DNA of 64,000 nucleotides from Escherichia whittamii (GTDB taxonomy: Bacteria > Pseudomonadota > Gammaproteobacteria > Enterobacterales > Enterobacteriaceae). The stretch lies in contig NZ_JACSQI010000005.1 of NCBI RefSeq assembly GCF_014836715.1, positions 186,001 to 250,000 of the forward strand, given 5' to 3'. The translations under genes and the position numbers were made by a program. This document shows positions 45,879 to 55,255 of this stretch, one piece after another. A model generated the notes under the pieces. That model worked only from the letters and a program-made list of their open reading frames with translations, did not search any database and had not been told where the DNA came from. How positions within the stretch are numbered: the stretch's first letter is position 1; every line of letters starts with the position of its first letter.

Positions 45879-45884
45879 AGATAA

Positions 45885-46658
45885 CTATTTCAGCGCCCCC
45901 TTAAGGAACTGTTGCAAACGAGGACTTTGCGGGTTGCCAAATAATTGTTCTGGCGCGCCCTCTTCTTCAATTTTCCCCTGATGGAGGAAAATAACATGTG
46001 TAGAGACATGGCGAGCAAATTCCATTTCGTGAGTCACCACCACCATCGTTTTCCCCTCTTCCGCCAGCTGCTGCATAATGCGCAGCACTTCGCCCACCAG
46101 CTCTGGGTCAAGGGCCGATGTAGGTTCATCAAACAGTAGAACTTCCGGTTCCATCGCCAGCGCCCGTGCAATGGAAACACGCTGTTGTTGACCACCGGAA
46201 AGATGCACCGGGTATTTCCCCTGCGCGCGTTCGTCTATGCCAACTTTCGCCAGATATTTCACCGCCCGCTCGCGTGCTTCCAGCTTGCTCAGGCCCAGCA
46301 CCTGAATGGGCGCTTCCATGACGTTTTCCAGTACCGTCATATGGCTCCAGAGATTGAAGTGCTGGAACACCATGGTCAGGCGCGTGCGCAGTAAGCGCAG
46401 CTGATTTTTATCGGCGACTTTGAGTTGGCCGTCTTTATCCCGCACCAGATTGATGGTCTGGCCGTTAACCACGATCGATCCTTCACTCGGTTTTTCGAGG
46501 AAGTTAATACAGCGCAGAAAGGTACTTTTCCCCGATCCCGACGATCCGATGATGCTGATCACATCCCCGGCGTTCGCTTGCAGTGACACCCCTTTCAGCA
46601 CTTCATGTTCGCCGTAGCGTTTGTGCAAATCGATAACGTTTAATTTATTCTCGGACAT
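45885..46658 (-). CDS. hisP: HisP, ATPase of the histidine/LAO ABC transporter
   Basis: The 257-residue ATP-binding subunit that drives HisQM. Walker A GSSGSGKS is at 38-45, the signature [17 protein letters not shown] near 154-170, and Walker [16 protein letters not shown] follows. It binds on the cytoplasmic face of HisQ-HisM. It starts 7 bp after hisM, the last gene of the transporter operon. Confidence 0.97.
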   Translation of the reverse strand: MSENKLNVIDLHKRYGEHEVLKGVSLQANAGDVISIIGSSGSGKSTFLRCINFLEKPSEGSIVVNGQTINLVRDKDGQLKVADKNQLRLLRTRLTMVFQHFNLWSHMTVLENVMEAPIQVLGLSKLEARERAVKYLAKVGIDERAQGKYPVHLSGGQQQRVSIARALAMEPEVLLFDEPTSALDPELVGEVLRIMQQLAEEGKTMVVVTHEMEFARHVSTHVIFLHQGKIEEEGAPEQLFGNPQSPRLQQFLKGALK

Positions 46659-46665
46659 CGTATTC

Positions 46666-47382
46666 TCAGTGCGTTGAAGAAGGTTTCACATGCTGCAACC
46701 AGCGTTTTTCTGCCCTGCGAAAGAGGCTGATCAGGACATAAGAGATCATTAAATAGAGTACCGCAGCAATGCCGAAGGCGGTAAAAGGTTGATAAGTCGC
46801 GGCGTTGATATCGCGGGCAATTTTCAGCAGATCCGGTACCGTGGCCGTAAACGCCAGCGCGGTAGAGTGCAACATCAGGATCACTTCGTTGCTGTAGGCC
46901 GGTAAAGCAATACGCAGCGCTGACGGCAAAATAATGCAGCGATACATTTTAAAGGTCGAGAAACCATAGGCTCTGGCAGCTTCGATTTCCCCGTGAGGCA
47001 CCGAGCGGATCGCTCCGGCAAAAATCTCGGTGGTGTAAGCGCAGGTGTTGAGCGTCAGCGCCAGCACGGTACAGTTCAGGCCACTGCGGAAGAAAGCGTT
47101 AAGGAACTCGGTCCCTTTAACAATCTCCAGCGTGTACATGCCGGAATAGAACACCAGCAACTGCACATACAGCGGCGTACCGCGAAAAATATAGGTAAAC
47201 AGCCAAATGGGAAACTGGATGTATTTATTGCTGGAGACGCGACCAATTGCCAGAAACAGCGCCAGAATGCCGCCCATGACTACCGACAAAATCAGCAGCC
47301 AGAGGGTGATTGCCACACCGGTAAAGCGATAACCGTCAGTCCACAGCAGCGGTTTCCAGTATTCATGTAAGATTTCGATCAC
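46666..47382 (-). CDS. hisM: HisM, permease of the histidine/LAO ABC transporter
   Basis: The 238-residue inner-membrane permease that pairs with HisQ. About five helices are visible. The cytoplasmic EAA loop that docks on HisP appears as [20 protein letters not shown]. It overlaps hisQ by 4 nt and precedes hisP by 7 bp. Confidence 0.96.
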   Translation of the reverse strand: MIEILHEYWKPLLWTDGYRFTGVAITLWLLILSVVMGGILALFLAIGRVSSNKYIQFPIWLFTYIFRGTPLYVQLLVFYSGMYTLEIVKGTEFLNAFFRSGLNCTVLALTLNTCAYTTEIFAGAIRSVPHGEIEAARAYGFSTFKMYRCIILPSALRIALPAYSNEVILMLHSTALAFTATVPDLLKIARDINAATYQPFTAFGIAAVLYLMISYVLISLFRRAEKRWLQHVKPSSTH

Positions 47383-48065
47383 AGGTCAGCCCTCTTCACA
47401 CCCACGGAGTAGCGGCGCTCAAGGAACAGCAGCACACCATTGGAAACGGTGGTAAAAACCAGATAAATCACGCCACAAACGATGGCGAAATAGAACGGTT
47501 CCCAGGTACTTTTGCCTGCCAGTTGAGTGGCTTTGACCACATCTTCCAGGCCGAGTAACGAAACCAGGGCGGTAGATTTGAGGATCACCTGCCAGTTGTT
47601 GCCAATGCCCGGCAGAGCGTAACGCATCATCGCCGGAAACATAATCCGCCGAAACACTTGCCCACGGGTAAAACCGAACGCCGTCGCCGCCTCTATTTGC
47701 CCTTTCGGCACCGCCATAAACGCGCCACGGAACGTTTCGGTGAAGTAAGCACCGTAAATAAACCCCAGGGTGATAATACCGGCAACCATCGGATCAATAT
47801 CAATCTGCCCGACGCCCATCGCCTCCGTCACCGTATTTAGCGCAATCTGCAAACCATAAAATATCAGCAGCATCAACACTAAATCCGGCACGCCGCGAAT
47901 CAGCGTGGTATATCCTTCGAAAATCAGCCCCGAGAGCTGATTTTGCGAAAGCTTACCGCCAGCGCCAATTAAACCGATGATTACAGCGAGCACTACAGAA
48001 CTGATAGCCAGCTCCAGCGTGACGAGCGCACCCTGTAAAATAACACCTGAAAACCCATACAACAT
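47379..48065 (-). CDS. hisQ: HisQ, permease of the histidine/LAO ABC transporter
   Basis: The 228-residue permease partner of HisM, with about five helices and the EAA loop GQIEAATAFGFTRGQVFRRI. ATG 48065 (MLYGFSGVILQG) has AGG at suitable distance and matches K-12. The frame is open 27 codons further upstream to 48146, but that covers the intercistronic hairpin. It overlaps hisM by 4 nt. Confidence 0.95.
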   Translation of the reverse strand: MLYGFSGVILQGALVTLELAISSVVLAVIIGLIGAGGKLSQNQLSGLIFEGYTTLIRGVPDLVLMLLIFYGLQIALNTVTEAMGVGQIDIDPMVAGIITLGFIYGAYFTETFRGAFMAVPKGQIEAATAFGFTRGQVFRRIMFPAMMRYALPGIGNNWQVILKSTALVSLLGLEDVVKATQLAGKSTWEPFYFAIVCGVIYLVFTTVSNGVLLFLERRYSVGVKRADL

Positions 48066-48087
48066 GCTGCCTGTCCTGTCGTGTGTG

Positions 48088-48146
48088 GTGAATTTCCCGC
48101 CTCTTGTCTCCCTCCGGTTGCCCAAAGGGAGCGGGCTTTCTTTCAC
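48088..48146 (-). other. Intercistronic hairpin between hisJ and hisQ
   Basis: CCCGC...CTCCCT pairs with AGGGAGCGGG (48096-48135), with outer GTGAA/TTTCAC complementarity. It forms a long imperfect hairpin in the 90-bp gap after hisJ. Structures at this position in enterobacteria are known to protect the upstream message and so raise the binding protein over the permease. Here it is not a standard REP. Confidence 0.6.
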
Positions 48147-48155
48147 CGATGGTGA

Positions 48156-48938
48156 TTAACCACCATAAACATCAAAATCGAAGTACTTTTTCGCTAATTT
48201 CTCGTAAGTACCGTCAGCGCGCATTTCGGCAAAGGCTTTGTTCAGTGCCTCGCGCAGTTCGTTATCTTCTTTACGCAGGCCCATGCCGGTGCCTACACCG
48301 AACAGTTTTTCATCTTTAACCGATGGACCACCGAATTTGTAATCTTTACCGACTGGCTGTTTGAGGAAACCTTCGCTGGCGGCAACTTCGTCCTGGAACG
48401 CAGCATCAATACGCCCGGCGGTCAGGTCAGAATAAATGTTGTCCTGCCCCTGATAAGAGACGATTTCAATGCCTTTTGGCGCCCAGTGCTCGTTACCGAA
48501 CGTCTCCTGAGTAGTCCCCTGCAATACGCCTACCCGCTTGCCTTTCAGCGATTCTACTGTCGGTTGGATGTCGGCGTTTTTCGCCACAACCAGACGAGAA
48601 TCGGCGGCGTACAATTTGTCGGTGAAGGCTATTTCCTGCTGACGTTTTTCAGTGATAGAAAGCGATGACATGATGGCGTCAATCTTCTTCGCTTTTAATG
48701 ACGGAATTAACGCATCCAGCGGATTTTCGACAAATGTACATTGCGTATTGATGCGTTTGCATAATTCCTTTGCCAGATCGATATCAAAGCCAACCAATTC
48801 ACCTTGTGAATTTTTTGATTCAAACGGTGCATAAGTTGGGTCAGTACCGATGCGAATATTTTGCGGAATAGCAGCAAAAGCAGCAGTCGCGCTGGAGAAG
48901 GCCAGAACCAGAGAGAGCGATAGCACCAGTTTTTTCAT
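48156..48938 (-). CDS. hisJ: HisJ, periplasmic histidine-binding protein
   Basis: A 260-residue periplasmic solute-binding protein for histidine that delivers to HisQMP. A cleavable signal peptide of about 22 residues ends [10 protein letters not shown]. The mature protein has the family-3 motif ([30 protein letters not shown]), with the Cys pair of the family's disulfide (CKRINTQC). It is closely similar to ArgT encoded upstream, the product of an old duplication. A 220-bp gap from argT can carry its own promoter. Confidence 0.96.
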   Translation of the reverse strand: MKKLVLSLSLVLAFSSATAAFAAIPQNIRIGTDPTYAPFESKNSQGELVGFDIDLAKELCKRINTQCTFVENPLDALIPSLKAKKIDAIMSSLSITEKRQQEIAFTDKLYAADSRLVVAKNADIQPTVESLKGKRVGVLQGTTQETFGNEHWAPKGIEIVSYQGQDNIYSDLTAGRIDAAFQDEVAASEGFLKQPVGKDYKFGGPSVKDEKLFGVGTGMGLRKEDNELREALNKAFAEMRADGTYEKLAKKYFDFDVYGG

Positions 48939-49158
48939 AATGTCCTCAACTGACAGTCTTTTAATAGGGAGTGTTTACAGGTTTGTTACACTTATCGTGC
49001 CATAAAATTGACCAACAAGGCAAAATATCCAGGCCAGTTAGCCGTATTATTTTTCATTAAAATTGCTTAAGTATGCATTTCAATGCACCACGATAGTGCA
49101 ACAAACCTGGAGCGCACCATGATAATGACGCTATCAGGTGCAGCCTCCCTGCGACGTA

Positions 49159-49941
49159 TCAGTCACCGTAGACATTAAAATCGAAGTACTTTTTCGCCAT
49201 CTTGTCGTAAGTACCATCCTGGCGCAGCTCGCCAAGCGCTTTGTCAAAGGCGGCTGTCAGTTCGGCATCATCTTTACGCAACCCAACACCGGTGCCGTCA
49301 CCAAAGTATTTTTTGTCTTTCACTGATGGACCTGCAAAGGCGAACTCTTTACCGGCTGGTTGCTTAAGGAACCCTTCACTGGCAGCAACTTCATCTTGTA
49401 ACGCAGCATCCAGACGCCCCGCAGCAAGATCGGAATAGACTAAATCCTGGTTGGCATAGGCCACAACATCAATACCTTTACTGCGCCAGGTATCGTTAGC
49501 GTAGGCTTCCTGAGTGGAGCCTTGCAGCACTCCTACATGTTTACCTTTCAGTGAATCCAGCGTTGGCTGAATCGGCGAACCTTTGGCGGCAATCAGACGG
49601 GAATCCGCGGCGTACAGCTTGTCGGAGAAAGCAATCTCCTGCTGACGTTTGTCGGTAATGGAGAGCGACGAAATAATCGCGTCGATTTTTTTCGCTTTCA
49701 GTGAGGGGATCAGCGCGTCAAAATCACTGGCAACCCAGGTACATTTTACCTGCATCCGTTTGCACATCTCGTTACCGAGATCGATATCAAAGCCAACAAA
49801 GTCACCTTTGGCATCTTTCGATGAGAACGGCGCATAGGTGGTATCGGTTCCGATACGTACCGTCTCCGGCAGCGCAGCATAGCTGGAAGCCGCTGCGGAA
49901 ATACCGACTAACAAAGACAGAGCGAGAATCGACTTCTTCAT
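49159..49941 (-). CDS. argT: ArgT, periplasmic Lys/Arg/Orn-binding protein
   Basis: A 260-residue periplasmic binding protein for lysine, arginine and ornithine that shares the HisQMP membrane complex. The signal peptide of 22 residues ends SSYA/ALPE. The mature start [19 protein letters not shown] and the disulfide CKRMQVKC parallel HisJ. Upstream lies a sigma-54-type promoter, matching nitrogen control of this gene in enterobacteria. It is the first gene of the cluster. Confidence 0.96.
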   Translation of the reverse strand: MKKSILALSLLVGISAAASSYAALPETVRIGTDTTYAPFSSKDAKGDFVGFDIDLGNEMCKRMQVKCTWVASDFDALIPSLKAKKIDAIISSLSITDKRQQEIAFSDKLYAADSRLIAAKGSPIQPTLDSLKGKHVGVLQGSTQEAYANDTWRSKGIDVVAYANQDLVYSDLAAGRLDAALQDEVAASEGFLKQPAGKEFAFAGPSVKDKKYFGDGTGVGLRKDDAELTAAFDKALGELRQDGTYDKMAKKYFDFNVYGD

Positions 49942-50008
49942 ACATAACCCTCAAGTGAAATGGCTTTTTTATGTTGTGTATTGTGTTGTGTGTTTGCAGG
50001 CTCGTTCA

Positions 50009-50024
50009 TGCAGGTCTTATGCCA
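50009..50024 (-). promoter_or_regulatory. Sigma-54 promoter of argT
   Basis: On the minus strand TGGCAT-AAGAC-CTGCA matches the -24/-12 pattern TGGCAC-N5-TTGCA with GG and GC elements at the right spacing, about 70 bp upstream of the argT start. NtrC control of argT is established in enterobacteria. NtrC boxes were not clearly identified. Confidence 0.7.
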
Positions 50025-50205
50025 TCTTGCCGACAGCAGCAACATTCAACGTAAAATATGTTAATAAGACGTTGCATTATTGTCCTGAAATTGAAGATAG
50101 CAGGTATGGCGGTTGAATCGCAGCGTTTCGATTCAATGGAAGGAACAAAATGTCGAGGATTTGATCGCGGTTGCAAAATTGCCCTGAAACAGGGCAACAG
50201 CGGCG

Positions 50206-50775
50206 TTATGCGCCCTGCCAGCGGGCAAAGAGATCTTCAGGAAGGGTTATCGAAAACTGGTCAAGAACACGGTTAACCGTCTGATTTATCACATCATCAA
50301 GGGATTGCGGGCGATGATAAAACGCCGGAACAGGAGGCATAATCACCGCACCAATTTCTGCCGCCTGAGTCATTAAGCGCAGGTGGCCTAAGTGCAACGG
50401 TGTTTCACGCACGCAGAGCACCAGCGGTCGACGCTCTTTCAGCACCACATCTGCCGCACGAGTCAACAGGCCATCGGTATAGCTATGGACAATGCCGGAA
50501 AGGGTTTTGATTGAACAGGGTAAAATCACCATCCCCAGCGTCTGGAAAGAACCAGAAGAGATGCTGGCGGCAATATCGCGCGCATCATGAGTTACATCAG
50601 CTAACGCCTGCACTTCGCGCAGGGTAAAATCCGTTTCGAGAGATAAGGTCTGGCGCGCCGCCTGGCTCATCACCAGATGCGTTTCGATATCTGCAACATC
50701 GCGCAGAACCTGTAATAAGCGCACGCCATAAATCGCGCCGCTGGCACCACTGATGCCTACAATGAGTCGTTTCAT
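50206..50775 (-). CDS. ubiX: UbiX, flavin prenyltransferase
   Basis: A 189-residue enzyme that joins a dimethylallyl unit to FMN, making the prenylated flavin cofactor for the UbiD decarboxylase in ubiquinone synthesis. The N-terminal FMN motif is VGISGASGAIYGVRLL. The conserved SSGSFQTLGMVILPCS and RRPLVLCVRETPLHLGHL carry the catalytic residues. It follows purF after 94 bp that contain a strong hairpin, and is the last gene of the cvpA-purF-ubiX unit. Confidence 0.95.
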   Translation of the reverse strand: MKRLIVGISGASGAIYGVRLLQVLRDVADIETHLVMSQAARQTLSLETDFTLREVQALADVTHDARDIAASISSGSFQTLGMVILPCSIKTLSGIVHSYTDGLLTRAADVVLKERRPLVLCVRETPLHLGHLRLMTQAAEIGAVIMPPVPAFYHRPQSLDDVINQTVNRVLDQFSITLPEDLFARWQGA

Positions 50776-50835
50776 AGAGAGTTGCCCTGTCAGACTTGCT
50801 GGCAGACTTTGCAGGATTTCGGCGGGAGTTGCAAG

Positions 50836-50860
50836 TCAGGGTGCCAGACTGGCACCCTGA
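50836..50860. terminator. Strong hairpin between purF and ubiX
   Basis: TCAGGGTGCCAG (50836-50847) and CTGGCACCCTGA (50849-50860) are perfect 12-bp arms around one base. The structure is palindromic, so it acts on either strand. No long U-tract follows on the minus strand, so it may be a partial terminator or mRNA stabiliser in the purF transcript. Confidence 0.55.
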
Positions 50861-50869
50861 GCGAAGGCG

Positions 50870-52387
50870 TCATCCTTCGTTATGCATTTCCAGGTTTTCC
50901 ACTTCATTCAGACGTTGCAATGCTTTGGCGTCGTCATTACGTAAGGTATCGAGGAAATCGAGATAGCCCTGATCAACATCTTTAGTAACGTAAACGCCGT
51001 TAAACACTGAGCATTCGAACTGCTGGATATCCGGATTTTCAGCGCGAACAGCTTCGATCAGATCGTTGAGATCCTGGAAAATCAAACCGTCGGCACCGAT
51101 GATCTGACGAATTTCATCCACTTCACGACCGTGGGCGATCAGTTCCGTGGCGCTTGGCATATCAATACCATAAACGTTCGGGAAGCGAATCTCCGGTGCC
51201 GCAGAGGCGAGATATACTTTCTTCGCTCCGGCTTCGCGTGCCATCTCGATAATTTGTTCAGAGGTGGTGCCGCGCACGATGGAGTCATCAACCAGCAGGA
51301 CGTTTTTATCGCGGAACTCAGCGCGGTTAGCGTTCAGTTTACGGCGCACAGATTTACGACGCAGTTGCTGACCCGGCATGATGAAGGTACGACCAACATA
51401 GCGGTTTTTAACAAAGCCCTGACGGTACGGTTTGCCCAAAATTCGGGCGATTTCCAACGCGATATCGCAGGAAGTTTCCGGGATCGGAATAACCACGTCG
51501 ATATCCAGATCTTCCCATTCACGGGCAATTTTCTCACCCAGTTTCGTGCCCATATTAACGCGGGCGCTGTAAACGGAAATTTTGTCGATGAATGAGTCCG
51601 GACGGGCAAAGTAAACATACTCAAATAAGCACGGATTGCTGACCGGATTGTCTGCACACTGACGGGTAAACAACTGCCCTTCTTCAGTGATGTAAATCGC
51701 TTCGCCTGGGGCGACGTCACGCAGGAACTCAAAGCCCAGCGTATCGAGCGCAACGCTTTCGGAAGCGACCATATATTCCGTGCGATTCTCGTCGATATCA
51801 CGTTTCCCCAACACCAGCGGACGAATCCCGTTAGGATCGCGGAAGGCGACCATACCGTGGCCGATAATCATCGCTACGCAGGCATACGCGCCGCGAATTT
51901 GGCGGTTCGTGGCGGCAATGGCGGCGAAAATGTTGTCGGCTTCCAGCGGGTAGTGGCGGAAGTTGTCCAGCTCGCTGGCGAAGATATTAAGCAGAATTTC
52001 CGAGTCGGAAGTGGTGTTGATGTGGCGGCGTTTTTCTTCAAACAGTTTTTTACGCAACTCGTGAGCGTTGGTCAGATTGCCGTTGTGGGCAAGCGTAATA
52101 CCATACGGAGAGTTAACGTAAAACGGCTGCGCTTCAGAGGCACTGGAGCTGCCAGCCGTAGGGTAACGCACATGACCAATGCCCATATTGCCCTGCAAAC
52201 GCTGCATATGGCGAGCTTCAAATACATCGCTCACCAGCCCGTTCGCTTTACGCAAACGAAAGCAGTTATTGGCATCTATGGTGATGATGCCGGCGGCATC
52301 CTGACCGCGATGCTGAAGCACCGTTAAGGCATCATAAATCGACTGGTTAACCGGCATAACACCGGCGATACCGACAATACCGCACAT
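50870..52387 (-). CDS. purF: PurF, amidophosphoribosyltransferase
   Basis: A 505-residue enzyme for the first committed purine step: glutamine + PRPP to 5-phosphoribosylamine. The N-terminal Cys nucleophile (MCGIVGIAG, after Met removal) starts the Ntn glutaminase domain. The PRPP loop [20 protein letters not shown] near residue 363 marks the phosphoribosyltransferase domain. It is cotranscribed with cvpA (36-bp gap) under the PurR box. Confidence 0.97.
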   Translation of the reverse strand: MCGIVGIAGVMPVNQSIYDALTVLQHRGQDAAGIITIDANNCFRLRKANGLVSDVFEARHMQRLQGNMGIGHVRYPTAGSSSASEAQPFYVNSPYGITLAHNGNLTNAHELRKKLFEEKRRHINTTSDSEILLNIFASELDNFRHYPLEADNIFAAIAATNRQIRGAYACVAMIIGHGMVAFRDPNGIRPLVLGKRDIDENRTEYMVASESVALDTLGFEFLRDVAPGEAIYITEEGQLFTRQCADNPVSNPCLFEYVYFARPDSFIDKISVYSARVNMGTKLGEKIAREWEDLDIDVVIPIPETSCDIALEIARILGKPYRQGFVKNRYVGRTFIMPGQQLRRKSVRRKLNANRAEFRDKNVLLVDDSIVRGTTSEQIIEMAREAGAKKVYLASAAPEIRFPNVYGIDMPSATELIAHGREVDEIRQIIGADGLIFQDLNDLIEAVRAENPDIQQFECSVFNGVYVTKDVDQGYLDFLDTLRNDDAKALQRLNEVENLEMHNEG

Positions 52388-52423
52388 ACGTCTTTTTCCT
52401 CGTTAAGCCACATCTCAGAGCAC

Positions 52424-52912
52424 TTACGCCCTGGGCAAGAAACTTGACGAGCTTTGCAGATAATCAAAAAACCATCTGATGATAAAACTGAACTGCGGGA
52501 TCAGCTGTGATTTGCTCCAGTCTTCGCTTTTCGACACTCCGGTAAAGGAGTCGAGAAAGAAGAGTATGGCGGCAACAATCAACACACCGCGCAACGCACC
52601 GAAACAGACGCCCAGCACCCGATCGGTGCCTGTCAGATGGGTTTTCTCAACCAACTGACCTATCACGAAGTTGACGATTGCGCCAACGATCAGGGTTGCG
52701 ATAAACAGTACCGCGATGGCAATCCCATTTCGAACCAGTTCGTCTTCAAAGCCCGTAAACCAGGCTGACAGGTAAGTGTAGTAATGACTGGCGACAAAGA
52801 AAGCACAACCCCATGTCACCAGTGATAACGTTTCACGAACAAAGCCGCGGATCAGGCTAACCAGAGAAGAAAAAGCAATCACCGCGATTATGGCGTAATC
52901 AATCCAGACCAT
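52424..52912 (-). CDS. cvpA: CvpA, membrane protein needed for colicin V production
   Basis: A 162-residue inner-membrane protein with four predicted helices (for example YAIIAVIAFSSLVSLIRGF and GIAIAVLFIATLIVGAIVNF). It is required for colicin V production in plasmid carriers and more recently linked to envelope stress and bile tolerance. The molecular role is unknown. It is the first gene of the PurR-controlled cvpA-purF-ubiX transcript. Confidence 0.94.
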   Translation of the reverse strand: MVWIDYAIIAVIAFSSLVSLIRGFVRETLSLVTWGCAFFVASHYYTYLSAWFTGFEDELVRNGIAIAVLFIATLIVGAIVNFVIGQLVEKTHLTGTDRVLGVCFGALRGVLIVAAILFFLDSFTGVSKSEDWSKSQLIPQFSFIIRWFFDYLQSSSSFLPRA

Positions 52913-52968
52913 ATGTGTCCCACGATTTTACGCCCTGTCATCCTGTTCGGGGCGCATTCTAACAGAAA

Positions 52969-52984
52969 AAGAAAACGTTTGCGT
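52969..52984 (-). promoter_or_regulatory. PurR operator of cvpA-purF
   Basis: On the minus strand ACGCAAACGTTTTCTT fits the PurR consensus ACGCAAACGTTTTCGT with one mismatch. It lies 57 bp upstream of the cvpA start. This is the classic purine operon repression site. Confidence 0.9.
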
Positions 52985-53077
52985 AGGGATTTCCTTCCCG
53001 CGCATCAATAAAAATGGCGCTGAAAAAACATTCAACGCCATCGACTTTTTATGTCTTTGCGGCATCGGGCAATCATT

Positions 53078-53251
53078 GTCGGATGCCGCGTGAACGCCTT
53101 ATCCGACCTACGGTTTTGCTCCTGCACAAGCCTGATAAGACGCGTTAGTGTCGCATCAGGCAACGGCTGTCGGATGCGGCGTGAACACCTTATCCGACCT
53201 ACGGGTCTACCCCTGCCCAGGTCTGATAAGACGCGCCAGCGTCGCATCAGG
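53078..53251. repeat. BIME: four alternating REP units between dedD and cvpA
   Basis: Four REP palindromes in alternating orientation: GTCGGATGCCGCG...TTATCCGAC (53078-53107), CCTGATAAGACGCG...GCATCAGG (53131-53160), GTCGGATGCGGCG...TCCGAC (53169-53198) and TCTGATAAGACGCG...GCATCAGG (53222-53251). Units pair with their own halves and with each other. Such arrays bind gyrase, IHF or Pol I and protect 3' ends; here they follow dedD. Confidence 0.92.
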
Positions 53252-53261
53252 CAAAACCGTA

Positions 53262-53924
53262 TTAATTTGGCGTGTAGCCCATAACCACGCCGCTCAAACC
53301 AGAGATCTGCTTCAGTTCGCCAAGCGATCCTTTCAGCTTATCTTTCGAGGCATCTGGTCCCACGAGAATACGGGTGATTTTACCCTGCACTGGCGTCGAC
53401 GGCGAAGTATAAACCCGATATCCCGCGCCACGCAGCTTACCGACAATCTCATTCACTTTATCGGCATTTTTCAGCGCGCCCAGTTGCACAACGTATGCTT
53501 TACCCGTCGGCGCTGCTTTTTCTTCAACAACCGGCTTCGCTTCTGGCTTCGGCGGGGGCGGCACTTCAACCTTCGGCTTAGGCGGATCCACCGGTTTCGG
53601 TTTCGGTGGAGCGACCGGTACAGGCTCCGGTTCAAACACGGTATTATTGGCCGCAATGGTTGCCGGGTCGAGCGAAGGCGCTGCGGCATCACCTGCCCGC
53701 ACCTCTTCTGCCGCGCCTTCTGGCGGCTGTGTCGGCAACGCCTGAGTGGCGGCTGGCATCATATCAGGCTCGTCACGATCGCCCGCTTTCGGCACCAGCG
53801 GGATCGCTGCAAACTCATCCTGATAATGTTTTTTCTGCCCATCAAGCAACCCTGGAAGCACAATAACTCCCAGAGCTACCAGCACAATAGTGCCAACTAA
53901 CCGATTCTGAAACTTACTCGCCAC
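53262..53924 (-). CDS. dedD: DedD, SPOR-domain cell division protein
   Basis: A 220-residue inner-membrane protein that localises to the septum through a peptidoglycan-binding SPOR domain. A single transmembrane helix lies at about 9-28 (VGTIVLVALGVIVLPGLL), followed by a Pro/Lys/Glu-rich linker (PPKPKPVDPPKPKVEVPPPP) and the SPOR domain from about 140 (AYVVQLGALKNADKVNEIV). The start is GTG 53924, with AGGAG six bases upstream and product MASKFQNRL. It overlaps the folC stop by 11 nt. The REP array follows. Confidence 0.94.
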   Translation of the reverse strand: MASKFQNRLVGTIVLVALGVIVLPGLLDGQKKHYQDEFAAIPLVPKAGDRDEPDMMPAATQALPTQPPEGAAEEVRAGDAAAPSLDPATIAANNTVFEPEPVPVAPPKPKPVDPPKPKVEVPPPPKPEAKPVVEEKAAPTGKAYVVQLGALKNADKVNEIVGKLRGAGYRVYTSPSTPVQGKITRILVGPDASKDKLKGSLGELKQISGLSGVVMGYTPN

Positions 53925-55182
53925 CGCTTCTCCTCGCGTCAATCACTTCCATGACATGTGCGACCGTATGGAACGAACCACACACCAGCACGGTATCTTC
54001 CGGTTTAGCGTCCGCCATTGCGGCATCCCATGCCTGCGCAACACTATCGAATGGTTTGCCGTTCCCCAGATGCTCAAGCAGTTGTGCTGCCGTGGCACCG
54101 CGCGGCCCTTCCAGTGGCGCACAATACCAGTCATCAACCACGCTTTTCAACCAGGCCAGCGTTCCGGCAATATCTTTATCATGTAGCATACCGATAACCG
54201 CCAGCACGCGCCCGTTTTTCGGTAACGCTTTCATGCGTCCGGTAAGATATTCCGCCGCATGAGGATTATGGGCAACATCAAAAATGACGCGTGGGGACTC
54301 GCTCACAATCTGGAAACGTCCAGGCAAAATTGCGCTGGCAATACCGTCACGAATTGCCTTTTCACTGACTTCCAGACCGCTGGCTCGCAGTGCCGCCAGT
54401 GCTGTTGCGGCATTCGGTTGCGGGACAAGTGGCAACGGTAACCCCGTCAGCGTGCCGTGAGCATCGGTAAATGACCAGTCATGGTCAGTGACGGAATAAT
54501 TCCACTCAACGCCACAACGTTGCAACAGTGCGCCTTTCTCCTGTGCTACATCGGCAATGGTGTAAGGCATTTCTGGCTCACCGACGATTGCCGGTTTTTC
54601 GTTGCGGAAGATCCCCGCTTTTTCACGACCAATGCTTTCACGATCTGGCCCCAGCCAGTCGGTATGATCCAGCGCGATACTGGTCACCACGGCAACATCA
54701 GCATCGACAATGTTAGTAGCATCCAGACGACCGCCCAGACCTACTTCCAGAATCACCACATCGAGTTGCGCCTGTTTGAACAACCATAATGCCGACAACG
54801 TACCGTATTCAAAATAAGTCAGAGAAATATCGCCGCGCTCGGCCTCAATCTCGGCAAAAGAGGCTGTATGGGCCGACTCTGCCAGCTCTTTGCCCTGTAT
54901 ACGAACGCGCTCGGTATAACGCACCAGATGCGGCGAACTGTACACACCCACCTTGTACCCTGCCGCCATCAGAATCGACTCCAGCGTACGGCAGGTCGTG
55001 CCTTTGCCATTAGTTCCCGCAACGGTAAACACAAACGGTGCAGGTTTAAGGACGCCAAGATGCGCCGCAACCTGGCTGACGCGCTCAAGGCCGAGATCGA
55101 TAGTTTTACTGTGCAGGTTTTCCAGATAAGAAAGCCACGAAGCCAGAGGCGACGCGGCTTGAGGAGTGCGTTTGATAATCAT
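53914..55182 (-). CDS. folC: FolC, dihydrofolate synthase / folylpolyglutamate synthase
   Basis: A 422-residue bifunctional ligase that adds the first glutamate to dihydropteroate and extends polyglutamate tails on folates. The ATP loop GTNGKGTT begins near residue 56. LGGRLDATN and FDVAHNPHAAEYL are the Mur-ligase-family metal and glutamate-side motifs. It overlaps dedD by 11 nt downstream and follows accD after a 73-bp gap with a terminator-like hairpin. Confidence 0.96.
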   Translation of the reverse strand: MIIKRTPQAASPLASWLSYLENLHSKTIDLGLERVSQVAAHLGVLKPAPFVFTVAGTNGKGTTCRTLESILMAAGYKVGVYSSPHLVRYTERVRIQGKELAESAHTASFAEIEAERGDISLTYFEYGTLSALWLFKQAQLDVVILEVGLGGRLDATNIVDADVAVVTSIALDHTDWLGPDRESIGREKAGIFRNEKPAIVGEPEMPYTIADVAQEKGALLQRCGVEWNYSVTDHDWSFTDAHGTLTGLPLPLVPQPNAATALAALRASGLEVSEKAIRDGIASAILPGRFQIVSESPRVIFDVAHNPHAAEYLTGRMKALPKNGRVLAVIGMLHDKDIAGTLAWLKSVVDDWYCAPLEGPRGATAAQLLEHLGNGKPFDSVAQAWDAAMADAKPEDTVLVCGSFHTVAHVMEVIDARRSGGE

Positions 55183-55220
55183 GGTATCCGCTGATTCTTT
55201 ACGGGGAGAATAAATAGCAA

Positions 55221-55247
55221 AAGGGCAGAGCCAGTGGCCCTGCCCTT
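55221..55247 (-). terminator. Terminator-like hairpin after accD
   Basis: AAGGGCAG (55221-55228) pairs with CTGCCCTT (55240-55247), with an inner GCC/GGC pair. On the minus strand it is followed by TTGCTATTT. It is 9 bp past the accD stop, and probably ends part of the accD transcripts before folC. Confidence 0.65.
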
Positions 55248-55255
55248 ATCAGTTA

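Noticed and set aside
45689-45884. A possible small gene between rpnB and hisP
   Set aside because: Only short AT-rich frames without ribosome sites. The stretch holds the rpnB promoter side and the hisP terminator.
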